Of a stretch of 64,000 nucleotides of DNA, positions 11,991 through 23,670 are shown one piece after another. Origin of the DNA: Nephrocerus scutellatus (lineage: Eukaryota; Arthropoda; Insecta; Diptera; Pipunculidae); NCBI GenBank assembly GCA_947095585.1, contig OX352765.1:90852965-90916964 (forward strand). Reading direction: 5' to 3'. Below the pieces are notes generated by a model that ran no database searches, was not told the DNA's origin, and was given only the letters and a program-made list of their open reading frames with translations. The translations under genes and the position numbers were made by a program. Each line of letters opens with the position of its first letter. Within the stretch, counting starts at the first letter, position 1.

Positions 11991-13084
11991 ACAATTCATA
12001 TCCCAAATGATCTGCTGCAATATCATTTCCTTTCAGATCCTGAAAATATTCCTGAAATGCTGATAGCATCAGAAAATTTTGTATAGTTTGTGACATTTCT
12101 CAGAAATAATAAAATTATTCATATCAACAATTGAACGCTCAATTCAGGGATGCTTGCTGGAAAAATTCATACAAATAAAATTAAAAATGATCCGCATCGC
12201 AATAAGAATCAAAAATTTATATCCTCGCACAGGCAGTTTTGAATTTAAATTGGCGCCAGAAGTCACAACGGCCAACGGACACACATTTGAAACGTGACCC
12301 ACATCAGTAGTTGACGATGCAACAATCAATTTACCATTCCATAGGACTATAAAATAGATGAAGAGCACAACAGCCCAACAGAAGTCTACAGAACACTTCC
12401 AAGATATCTCAATTGGGTGATTGCTGTAGTGCGTAGATGGAAAACCATAACGCACGAAGACGTCAAAGAGAGAGAATGTATTACAAATTCATGAGTCGAA
12501 CAGTAAGGACATACTTATTCCTCCAAAAACGAGACAAAGGCTGGAATTGTATCGTAATACAAAAAGGTTCAACAGTTTGGTAGCAATAGTCGATCACACA
12601 CCGGCGGCGTCCACGTAATTTTTTTCGAACAGATCCACATGACCACAAGCCAACCACCACCAGATGACAAAGAAGTACGAAATCCAGAACGCCATTGGAA
12701 TATTTAAAATCTAGATTTGTCCTTTTGCATTTTGTGGACTGAACTAGAGAACACTCGCTGACAGGTTTATTTGATGCAAACTGAAAAACCAAAACAACAA
12801 CACCATACGACACAAACATCCGTTCTTCGCCTTCTCGTGCTCATATGCTGCAATTAGTATGCGGTTGTGGTCCGACCGCGAGGCACCACAGGCACCACAA
12901 TTATTTGATTTATTTCACATTGGCGGGAATAATCCATAAAAACCAAAAATAGAAAGAAGACATTAAAAAGGTTTCTGATTCGAGGACAATAAAATGCATC
13001 GCCAAAAGGGACGTTCGTCGTATTTAGCTGGTTGGGTTGGTATGCGCCAACGATGGCAACCACACCAGCTCAAAATGACGTTCT

Positions 13085-13115
<31 letters not shown>

Positions 13116-13599
13116 CTTGAAGTTATTATTAAATTATGAATTCAGATTTTTTCTGGTGATGTGGTGATGTGCGATCGAAGACGATATGACAATCACCCGT
13201 TGTCGTCAGTAACAACAACAACCCATCAATAGAGATGACCGAGAGATGCGTAACCGAGGGGACAAAAAGGATATCCATATCCGCTGTGTACACATCGCTC
13301 ACTTATTCATTCTGATAATATGGCTGTTGCATTGCTGCTGAGTTATGAGCGATTTCCGGTTATCACGATCGGAGTTATTTTTTCAAAAAAGAAAAACAAC
13401 CTATCTCAAGAATTATTCTAATATTTTTAATATTTCTACTCTTCGTCTTCTTTTTTTCAGAAACAAGTTAGATTCATACTCAGCCTGAATAGAATTAACA
13501 ATTAATCTGATTGTGAAAGGAAGTCCGTACGCATTCGTATGTTCTGTAAGCTTCATACAATAAATCGTTTGCAAAGCGAGAGTTCAATAGAACTGATTT
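11991..13599. other. Non-coding spacer
   Basis: Contains an (AC)n microsatellite at 13088-13115 and otherwise unstructured AT-rich DNA. Overlapping short minus-strand frames (12144-12455, 12481-12819, 12854-13063) show no motif. Confidence 0.5.
13088..13115. repeat. (AC)n microsatellite
   Basis: An uninterrupted run of about 13 to 14 CA/AC dinucleotides beginning within CATACACACA. It is a simple repeat with no wider unit. Confidence 0.9.
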
Positions 13600-14090
13600 A
13601 TTACTTGGAATTTGGAGTGAATTGACCCAAATTTAAATTTCTGGTTTTTAAAAACCGTAGTCGAGAGTATTGCTTAGGATTAAAATAGAGACATTTCGAA
13701 GGAGAAACATTCAGAGCTAGTAGTAAATTAGGCTTTGTTGCTCCATCGAATGATTTCGATTTTCTTACTTTTGATTGCCGTTTTGAAATTCTCGTTGTTA
13801 CATTAGAGTTTAAGAACACTTTATCCAACGCCAGGTTGAACAGGATGCAGTCCACTTCATACTCTCATCGGAGCACTTTTATAGATGTTGCCTAATGGTT
13901 TAGAATCTGATCGATTGTAGATTTGTCTCGGATTATGCCGCACTGGTATGTGAATTTCGCGTATAGGATCTTGAATTATAGATGAGAAAATAGTATACGT
14001 GGTACTTAACAACGTGTTATGACGATAATTTCTCCAGCTGTGATGTATTAGCTTCTTATGTATTAGGCACATAATACCTTTTCGCTAATC
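13600..14090 (-). mobile_element. Eroded RT fragment of an RTE-like element
   Basis: On the minus strand 14050-13857 reads WRNYRHNTLLSTTYTIFSSI (usual NYRGISLLSTTYKILSNIL). The next frame, 13855-13601, starts MDCILFNLALDKVFLNSNVT, matching the DALSPLLFNLALEKVIRDS block. The catalytic motif A region between them is deleted, and the frames are out of phase. Homology is inferred from these two block signatures only. Confidence 0.55.
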
Positions 14091-17011
14091 TCCTGGAATT
14101 GTTAATTGCTTAGTGTAATGCTGGCCTCCCCAAATGCAATCACATCTACTGGGATGCCATTTTATCCCGAGACCTTATTTTTTTGGCTAGACTTGGATAT
14201 GGTAGCTAGAGTCATCGATCAGTGGAGTGGAGCTTCCAAATCCTGACTGATTAGCAAGCTCCAAGATATATAGATTTATGAAACTAAAATTAGATTTAAG
14301 TTAAAGTAGGTCTAAAAAATCTTTATAAGAATACGGAGCAAATATTTGATACAACCTGTGTAAATCCAGAAAGGGCACTTAATAGCTGAATCTTATATTA
14401 ATTTAAGGAGCACGCAAAATATAAAAAGTTCTCTGAATAATTTGATTAGAAGAAAGGAGCAGCTGGAAATTAAAACGTTCCTATCCAACTAAATTGAGAA
14501 CATGGCTTGACACCTAGAAACGTTACAGAAGAGTATCTTCTCCTTTAAAAAAGCCGGAAACCTCCTCAGATGCTTATATTACAAAATTGTTATATCAACA
14601 ACTGTCCATATATTTGAAGCTAATGACTTTTAATTAGTTTATTATAACAGTAATAATATTAAAACTAATTATGAAGAGCAATGGTCCAAGATGGCTTTCA
14701 TGCGGCACCCTATCAGATTTTTTGATTGAGATAAAAATTATTTGTTTCATTTCTCATTTCGTTTTTATAAGTCTCTCATTCAATGGAGCGATAATTTTAA
14801 GGTTTTTTTTTTGTCGGCGGAGTACTTTTTAATTAATTTAAAAAAATAAATAAAAGCAGAAAATGCAAAAATAAGAAAATTGTTCAACTCATGTATTTTT
14901 GTTCAGCTACCAATATTTATTTCTTCACTTCGACCAAATCTTTATGTTCATGAAATCGCCAAACAACCTGCAAATTCTTTGATGGTGTTGTTGTTCATGC
15001 AGCAAATTTCTTCTTATCACGCAAAGACAATCTACTGAAAGACTTTACGGTCTGCATATAGAATCCTCCAAACAATAAGGCATCACCAACCACAAATTAA
15101 CAAACAAACGAAACAGGTCTAGCAGAGAGGCGAAGTTAACAGAAACAGGTGCAAATTCGAGCAACAACAACCAACAGGCGAACTACTTAAAAATCTAAAA
15201 TAAGTCCTTTCGCGAATCTCTCTAAAAAATTCCGCCCATTCCAAAGTAATTTTCGTCTCTCTCTCTCTCTCTTTCTAAGAACGAATGTATTTGCCATACA
15301 ACTGGGTCTACATCCCCTCTTCCTAATGAAGCGTAAAATTAATGCGTGCAACTGAAGAATTTGCGTACAAGGAGTTGCAAAAATCCTTCGAATGTTTCCG
15401 TTTGGTACTCTGTTAACTATTGCGTTCTGTACTGCAAAGCCATTGGACCGCTACATCAGTTATCATTTCTGGTTGCTACGGGCTGCCTTTAAAAGATCCA
15501 GGGGCATTTTCATTACCTTACCTTGACCGAAGAGTTGGTAGTTGCAATTTTACAAATGTCGAATCGCTTGACCATATCTCAACCCTAATATAGAGTAGCA
15601 ATTCCGCAAGGGGATCATCGGCAGCGTCTTGTGCTGTTTTTCCCGCTAATGGAATGAACAGATCGCTGAGAATTTCCATTTGAGCGTTTGTGTCTCTCTT
15701 ACGAAGTAAATTGAAATTTCAATTTGGCGGTGACTTGTGAGCGGTTGAATGTTGGGAGATCGCGGCAGAGGGTATTACTTGACTGGCTTATCTTTTCGAA
15801 TCGATCGCTACTGCTGTTGCACAGTAGCACAGTCGTTTATATTTCACATTTTCTGCCTCTGAACGGTATATACCGCGCCGACCGTAATCTTTTTTTTCCC
15901 CTAAAGTATCTGACTACTGGTACCTCCGTATATTCCGAGTGTTATGACCGGCCATTCAGAAATTGCCCTTTTGAGCGAGGTCCGCACACAAATGTAGATC
16001 GCACTCACATCTAGATGGTCAATTACAAATATAATTTGGGTCTATTTTGAATTTAATTTATCCCTTTACTATCCCTTTACCATCTAACATCAACCATTAC
16101 TAGTTACCATTTATACGGCAATTCAACGGCAGTTCAACGGAAATTAGAACAAACTCGAGTCAGCCTTTTGGCCAATTAAAGACATTTTCACACAATTAAA
16201 TTTGTTGCTGCTTTTGTTGTGGCCGGCGCGCTCACTAACCGATTTAATTTCCGTACTCAACTCGTAATGTGTCTGCCTATTGAGATATCTTCAGAGTAAG
16301 TGAATTTATCGTACTTTTGGTGTTGAGATCTTGGGAATATCCGCTGGTGAACTGATTCTGTGCGAAGCGGAGAAAGGAAGCTTTAATTGCACTATCGTGT
16401 CGTACTTGTGTACATTTGAGGCTTTTAATTAGCAAGCAACATATATAATTAATTCATGTGAGCGATGTGTGCCAAGCTGGAAATGATCTCTCCCAATTGC
16501 GCGAATGACCGGAAGCAATCAACTACGCAAAATCACCCAGAACTAAATGTTTTTCAGTGGGAATTATTTCAGTCAGATTCATTGCTTAGTAGACAAGATG
16601 TGTGTAAGTGTGGAACTGACATGTTATAAGTCTAAGTGGATTAAAATGAGTAAAAGAACTTAATAAAAATTATGTGCTAGAAAAGAAAGAACAAGATTTC
16701 CGTTAGTATTTGCAAGGAAATAAAAAAATTGTCATGCGTTACTCTGAAAAGGATTTTAATTACTTTCCATCCTTTGATTTTGTTGATCATCTTGTCGTTT
16801 GACGGGGTTAGATCAATCACTTATTTGGCTCATTGCCAATGTCATTTATAAGTAAATTAATTCTTAAACCAAATCTTTATATAATACATTTAAGTCATTG
16901 CTAGTGCGCAGTTGAAGCTCAGTGTGCCCAGGAATTCAAATTATTACATTTTTACTAAGAAATCTGTTATAGGCTATGGCTGGGCTATTGGTTTCTCGAG
17001 TAGCTTCTATA
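14091..17011. other. Non-coding spacer
   Basis: Nothing recognisable apart from a (TC)n run at 15257-15273 and homopolymer tracts. The plus-strand open frame at 15724-16014 has no domain and no exon-like context. Confidence 0.5.
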
Positions 17012-17265
17012 AAGGGTGATCGGATTGGAGGTACTTTTTCCAATAGGATTTTGTTTTGACATGTCACGGACTACTGTCAAACTAAATAGATAATTTTATT
17101 CAGTATTCATTGACATTTCATCATGGAAAGACTAACGCATCAACAACGTTTACAAATCGTACAATTGCATTACGAAAATCAACGCTCTGTGAAAAGTGTT
17201 CATCGCTCAGGCCAACTTATGGTGTACATGATCGTCCTACCGAACGCACTATTCAGCATACCAGT
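17012..17265 (+). mobile_element. Tc1/mariner-type element, 5' end and transposase N-terminus
   Basis: A TA dinucleotide at 17010-17011 is followed by AAGGGTGATCGGATTGGAGG, a plausible inverted-terminal-repeat end. The ATG at 17123 opens MERLTHQQRLQIVQLHYENQ, then RSVKSVHR, the helix-turn-helix start of a fly mariner-like transposase. A deletion then shifts the frame; the alternate frame gives RPTYGVHDRPTERTIQ. The element stops near 17265, where an oppositely oriented jockey-like fragment begins. The DDE domain and the right end are missing. Confidence 0.75.
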
Positions 17266-18480
17266 CCCATAGAGTGTTCAATACTCTGAGGTGCAGAGGG
17301 CACCAATGTACAATCCGGAAGCGTGCAGCTAGCTGCAAAATGCGCAGAAAACTGATTGGCTTTGTCTTTAGAGTTGACAACTGGAGTGTCATTATAAATG
17401 AGCGTTGTAATCGATGACGTGGCTGTATTTTTGATTCTTTTCACGAATGATATTGTAGTATTTTTTGGCTCAATTTTAGCCCATCGCCGAAGATGGGCAT
17501 TGCAATAATTTCTGGCTCGTTTAAAATTTATTCGGTTTTTCTCGGTAGTGTTTACTTTGTAAAACCGAAAGCATTCCTCTCTAACCCTTGAAGTCTCTTT
17601 ACAGCTCGAGTCATACCACCCATCTTCGTTTGGTTTAACAGACTTATTCATGGAAGGGATAAAGTCTCTCATACCAATAAGGATATTGTTTGTGATTAGG
17701 TCAGCGGCAGCATCCATGTTGCTATGCGAAACAATAGCGACCAGTCATTACTCCCAATGCCGTCCAAATTGGCTTTCTCGTATTGCGATACGGTTTTTTG
17801 GGAGAGTGCGTGGTTTATTAACGAGAAATTAGCTGATACTACACAATCGTCTGCCGACCCTAGAACCGATAATACATTGACGGAGTATTTATCAGAACGA
17901 GTGGTAAGGAACCAGTCAGAACGATTTGCAATGTCAGGTATTCTTTTAGGCTCATTTACAAGCTGAGTAAGTTAATTAAACTCAGCGAATATATCAACAC
18001 ACCTTCTTTTGGGTGTTTTCTGACAAGAATAGCAAAGCTACCCATAATTGTGTACATTGAAACTGTCCGCAATTACGATTTCAATCCGAGAATATTAAGA
18101 TATATTCTCACAATTCTTAAAATTGAATCAGATAGTTCTTCAAACTCTTTATGAGTAGAATCAATGTCTAAGTTAGGGCTTTTATAAATAAAGGCAATAG
18201 TGTATCTAACGCTTTTGTACCTTTACTTTTAGTCATATGAAATTAAAATCCGGTTTGGAATCTTGGCTGAATTGAGGCAAAAGTTCAAACGCAACATCAG
18301 TACGGACATAAATTGCTAGTCTGCGTCGAGACAAAGTTATAGCCAGACAGATTAAATTCCGAGGTATCGGGATTACCAAATAGCTGAGTTTTGCTCAGTG
18401 CCAGAATTACTGGCCTGTGAACATGTACATGTGTAAACACAGCGAATGTATGTTGCTTTTTGTTATTATTCTTTCGAGGT
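17260..18480 (-). mobile_element. Jockey/CR1-like non-LTR fragment: endonuclease and post-endonuclease linker
   Basis: Read 18430 to 17260. SKTQLFGNPDTSEFNLSGYN leads into FVSTQTSN and a VRTDVAFELLPQFSQDSKPDF frame, then DSFNVHNYG, CVDIFAEFN, LTQLVNEPKRIPDIANRS and the typical DWFLTTRSDKYSVNVLSVLG. The uninterrupted frame 17717-17253 continues with DAAADLITNNILIGMRDFIP, SVKPNEDGWYDSSC, RNYCNAHLRRWAKIEP and a VVNSKDKANQFSAHFA linker. RT is absent. Most of the endonuclease is frameshifted, but the linker is open for 154 codons. Confidence 0.75.
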
Positions 18481-18503
18481 CTTGTTCATCTCTTTGCTTT
18501 ATA

Positions 18504-19052
18504 CAGGGTTTTTCAATAAGAGCACTTCAACTTTTTTTTTCGAATAAAACACAAACTGTTCGACTTTTGAACTAACTTTTTTTTTATTAACGAATTTGAA
18601 CATATACATATGATACATTTAAGTATGAAACTCGATTTCTTTTTCATGACCACCGCGTGCACGTTTTACGAACCCAATTTTCGACCACTCTTTCGCATAA
18701 ATCGGCCGAAATTCCAGCAATTTCACGTTCTGAGCTCTTGCAACGTCGCCGGCTTATTGGCATAGACCAATGACTTCACATAACCCCAAAGAAAATAATC
18801 TAGAGGTGTCAAATCACACGAGCGCGGCGCCCACTGGACGGGCCCATTTCGCGAAATAACACGCTCATCGAACTTAATCTTTTTATTGATAAAAAATTTG
18901 CACAATTTGCAATCGCTGTTCACATGTGTAGCGTTCCATGATGAAATGTATACTAATGAAGTTTCCAAATGACAAAAGAACAATAAAAAATATGGCGTCG
19001 TTCGCCGTCCCTATCGGAGAAAAGTTGAAGCGCACCTGTTGAAACACCCTTT
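18504..19052 (-). mobile_element. 549-bp TIR-bounded mariner-family deletion derivative
   Basis: The left end CAGGGTTTTTCAATAAGAGC and the reverse complement of the right end, AAGGGTGTTTCAACAGGTGC, match closely and continue into CTTCAACTTT. They form inverted repeats of about 30 bp. Each is bordered by TA (18502-18503 and 19053-19054), the mariner target. Inside, the minus-strand frame near 18870-18723 gives the transposase C-terminal block VISRNGPVQWAPRSCDLTPL, then DYFLWGYVKSLVYANKP, which holds the third acidic residue of the catalytic triad. The N-terminal DNA-binding part and most of the DDE core are deleted, so any mobility would need a transposase supplied in trans. Confidence 0.85.
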
Positions 19053-19054
19053 AG

Positions 19055-21689
19055 TATTTTGCAGAGCTCCCAATTATTCTTCTCTCACGCCTTTATCCTT
19101 TATGCATATTGATTGTATTACTATTACATAACCAACGAATCAATTTTGATTTATTAGATATTAAGATACATTTAAATTTCATTATCAATTCCAACTTATT
19201 ATTACGAATTTAAAAAAATTAATGCATTAGCTATTAGTGCTTTTCTTTTGGTTTCTTTACCCAAAACAGAGGTTGCATTGAGCACTTCAAAGCCACACAA
19301 AAAAACCTGTTCATCTTATACAATATGCACAAATTTCATAAAAAAATGTTAATTGTTTTTTTTTAAATTTTTCTTGTAAATTGACTTTGCGTCGTGTCTT
19401 CGATTGACGGCAGTATAGGGGCGAAAGCAGAGGAGTTTTTTGAATTGCAGTTTCCAGATGAAGCAAAAAGTGGAAAATTATTATAATAATAAATTAATTT
19501 AAAGGCAAATATACATATACCCATCAGCATAAATACAACCGATTGCATTTTGATCGCTCACGCTGGACACGCTCGTGCTCGATGAATAAATAACGCAAAT
19601 CAGCGGGAGAACCGCCAAATATAAAAGAAAGACAAGCCATCATAATGGCCATATTATCATTACCATACGAGTATATGGTAAATATTTTGTAGAATGTGCT
19701 CAACTGCTAATTTAACATCTACCATAATGAGGTTTTAATGCACTGAACATTGAAGCAGATTAGATTGGAATTTGTTTAATAAAAACACTGGTGAGTGGTG
19801 AGCAGCAGACGCTCTGAAGAATTTATTACATTCTATGTGTGTGTGTCTGTGAGGAGTTATAAAATTGATTAGAAGCTTTCAAATTTACATGCCAATGACG
19901 GGGATGGGTTATTTTGGATGATGACGTCTAACAATAATTATTAGAGCCAGCGATTCCAGATGAACATCAGAGTTAGTGGGCTAATCGCGTGACAGGATAC
20001 ATCTCATAAATCAACACCGCACGCCACAAGAACTGATGCATATAATGTTCTATGTTTCATGCTGCTCCCTTTATGATCAGTTCTGATTGATCGTCTAGCA
20101 ACGACGCGGTCAAAGCGGTGATTGTAATGTGCGGCACGTCCAGCATTCAGAGTGCGACCATTTGTTGCCATTAGCCCGACCCAGACCCACCCATCGTTTA
20201 ATGTATTAACGTACGAGTAACGTACGCCCGTTGGACTTCTTCTTCTTTTTTTTTCATTTGGTCTCCGGCTAATAGCGCTGATCAAATTGTTGCTTCTATT
20301 GTTTCACTAGAATTGAAGTGCGAGTCGTGGCACGAGTGAACTGGACGCTGTCATTCAGCCGGTCGTGGTGGTATGTATAGCGTGTGCGTTAAGCAGCGAT
20401 CAAAATTATAATTTTCCAAATGTAGCACTTGTCTGATCGAATACTAAAATGGGCGACTGATAATTCAATCAATTCTTTGTGTGTATAGTCGCAGGTATGT
20501 GCACAAATGGACAGCTGCCTGCTGCATCAAAGCTCCGTCACACCACCCACCGCCCTGGATTGTTGCACAGGAGTTTCCAAATGACGCAGTTCGCATTTCC
20601 TTTGCAGAAAATGCCTTCATTACGTCTGAAATACGATCGCCGCATAGAAGCGCACCATCAGGTGGAGCAAGGCGCAGCGCACACTTCTCAGAAACAGGCT
20701 AAATTACAAATAAAGCACATGTCAACGGACGCATCCCTGAATATTAATTTTTTTTGCGATACATACTTAATTCTGCCGTCATCGGTCGTCGCCCGGCGCG
20801 GCGGTTGCCGTCACAGATAGCACCGCATCACCGTCACCGTCGAAGAGTCAAAGGAAAAGGCGTGAGTGTCGCGCTTTTGTCATGCGATATGCCAAAATGA
20901 GAGTTGCTATTTTTTTTTTGCCGCATATGGAAGGCAGAGCACGCGGAACAATCGAGCGAAAAGGGCGGATTTGGGCTTGGACTTACTGTGCAGGCATTCC
21001 TTCAGGTTTCGTTTGTCGCCCATGATTCATCGTTTCGTTATTATTAATTTCGTTCGGATTTGATTGATTTGTTACCGGCATGAAGACGCGACAGACAGAC
21101 ATACAGACATTCGATTTTCTATTATAACAATAAATGTATAGTGGACTCCTATCGGAGCCACGATTCTTAATGTGATACTTAATTAATATTGTACACTACC
21201 ATCATAATCTTAAATCACAAAAGTTTATTAAAACATATTGTACACACATAAATAAAAGAAATAAATAAACATTTTTTGGAAGGCATTTATTAAACCATAA
21301 TAGAACTTTATGTAAACTACCTAACGTATTATTTATATAAAGGTGTCAATAAGATTTCTATGTCGCTAAACCAAAAGACCCCTAAACGACAAAATTATCT
21401 TAAATTATTAACTTGAAGGATATAATCAAAATAATCTTGGAGCAGCATAAGCAAAGAATTTCTTTCTTTGGGAATGGAATTATAATTCTATTATGGTTCT
21501 ATTGTTCAGTATTGCGAATCCGATTTCCATTCATTACATAAAACATTTTCAGAACTTTGAATATATATAGATATCGTAACAGTAAGAAATAGCATTTTAG
21601 AAATAATGGAAATGATGGCGTGATTCTCGGCTTAAAGTTCGGTATTGTATTGTTTTTTTGAATTGTCTTGATTGCGGATAAATTTGAAA
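19055..21689. other. Non-coding spacer
   Basis: AT-rich spacer with short T-runs and a TG-rich tract near 19835-19851. The open frames at 20004-20285 (minus) and 20479-20820 (plus) have no recognised motif. No gene is supported. Confidence 0.5.
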
Positions 21690-23670
21690 TGTAACCTCCA
21701 CCCCAACAAGATAAACCATTCTGTGGACTACTCCGCCTTGCTACGATGATATCATGCAGGTCCCAAGCCCGGGTAAAGGAGGAGGGTTTGAGGCAATGGA
21801 CTAGTCCTCTCCTCAGTAATGTGGTATTCCTAATCCAAGGTGGAACACCTTACGCCGATGGATGAATGGCTAAGAGGGAGCATAGTCGCAAGTAAGCGGA
21901 CACCGAATACCTGGCGACCTTCGGTTTAAAGCAGTGTTCCAATGGCAAACCGGGCTCTGTCATGGGTGAACCTTTTTCCGGATACTCGTGGGTATCAAAG
22001 TTATATTGATAGTTATATAAATATTTATGAGAACGATGCATTTCAAATTGCATCAATCTCGGGTACTGCTGTTTGGCATTCCTTTGTATCCCAAGAAGCT
22101 GTTGTGCTTTCAAAATTTCGGTCCGTTGTCGAGCAGCCGAAGTCTCCCCTAAGATCGGATGGAGTTGCCATACAGCTCCTATCAGTAACTCGCGAGTCTG
22201 TGGGATTAGAGTTCGTAGAACCCACAACCTCTGATTCTGCATCCACACTTTTGAGATAGAAATCCGGATGTTTTCCTATTAGAAGGGCTGTAGATAGACT
22301 ACAGTTCCAGCAGCAACAGGGTGAATCCATCAAAATTAACTCGCTAGAGTAAAGGCGGTTTAGGCATGCTATACGCATTGGCAAATGTACAGAGAGTGCT
22401 CTCGGATTTGCTGAAACCGCTCCCCAAAAACAACGCGAAACTAAGTGCGTTAGATTTGAAGATCAACCTTCGTCTAATTCGGGAGCCAAGAAAATCAAGG
22501 CGGGACCTAAACCTGACATCCCAATATTCAGCCAAGTGTCTGGTGCTGTCAGTTTGGATGTCGCCCCGACAAACCTGGCTACACAACCCTCACTAATGAG
22601 CAAAATGGCTCTATTTCGGGAGGTTGTTATTAACATCTCGATTTAGATGAGCAATAGCGGTGTTTAGCCGCATTTTACCGGAATTAATTTCAAATCGAGT
22701 CTGTGTAGACGGTAATACCAAAGTCTCGATACCAATGGCAAAAAGACCCTCGGTTACCAGGCGGAACTCCATGCCATTGAGATCTGCGCCGGAATTCACC
22801 ATACTAAAGGAATTAAGATGATCAAATCAAGCTAAAAAAAATTCTGATATGCCAGAAGTGGTACGAATCCATAAGGCAGTCATCAAAGATCAGACAAAAG
22901 GTACAGGCTAACTGAAAAAGACTGATGGTTACTACACATCGGACCGTGAGGACACAATTAGAATGTTACTTCAAGTTGATTTCACCGGTTTCACCATATT
23001 AAAGGAATTAAAGGCGCTAGAATATATATCTTTTCACTTAAGGCGCTTTCGACCAATTTAATGGATTCAATATCAGTCAAAAACTTTTGCGGTGCACTGC
23101 CAGGCATGACAAAGTCAAACTCGGTTGGGACCCTGGTCATCAGGGAATTGCAGGCAACGAATATGCAGATTAACTAGCTAGGGCTGAGTTGGAATCTGCG
23201 TTCATAGGACCTGAACCCTACTGTGGTGTCAGCTGGGCTGCTGCCACAGCACTGATAAATTGTTGGGAAAACAAACTTCGTCTGGCCCACTGGGAGAGCG
23301 TCCCGGGGCTTAGGCAATCCAAATAATTTTAATAGGAACAGCATTAGGAAGCTGCTGAGTTTTCTAACAGTCATTGTGGCTTGCGATACCACCTTAACAA
23401 AATTGGTGTTGACTCAGAGCCAGAATGTAGGTTCTGCACGGGAGATGAAGAGTCATCCGAGCATATTCTCTCTGAATGCCCATCAGTTACTTTAATTAGG
23501 GAGACGCATCTTTCACAAGGAAATATGCCCGACAGCGGAGTTGAGAAATTGTGCTACTGAGGATGTACTTTCGTTCATTAGAGAGGGATTACGTCTCTTA
23601 GAGTAAATACACCTCAAGATACAATAGATATTTCAGGTCGCAGTGTCTGTCTAGGGTAGATAATAAAAGA
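21690..23670 (+). mobile_element. LOA/I-like non-LTR element with 5' part and RNase H joined, RT core lost
   Basis: The leader at 21760-21980 resembles fly R1/LOA-type 5' UTRs. At 22400-22600 a frame reads ETKCVRFEDQPSSNSGAKKI then KAGPKPDIP, ORF1-like. RNase H begins at about 22650 with YQAELHAIEICAGI (22755-22800). It resumes after a disruption with KALEYIS (about 23015) and LGWDPGHQGIAGNEYAD (23120-23172), then FIGPEP, GLRQSK, LRYHLNKIGVDSEPECRFC and SSEHILSECPS near 23370-23480. The 3' UTR runs to about 23670 (AATAAAAG and A-rich). A stray piece reading LKKTDGYYTSDREDTIRMLL sits inside the RNase H (22910-22980), out of its normal order. Endonuclease and RT are missing. Confidence 0.75.
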
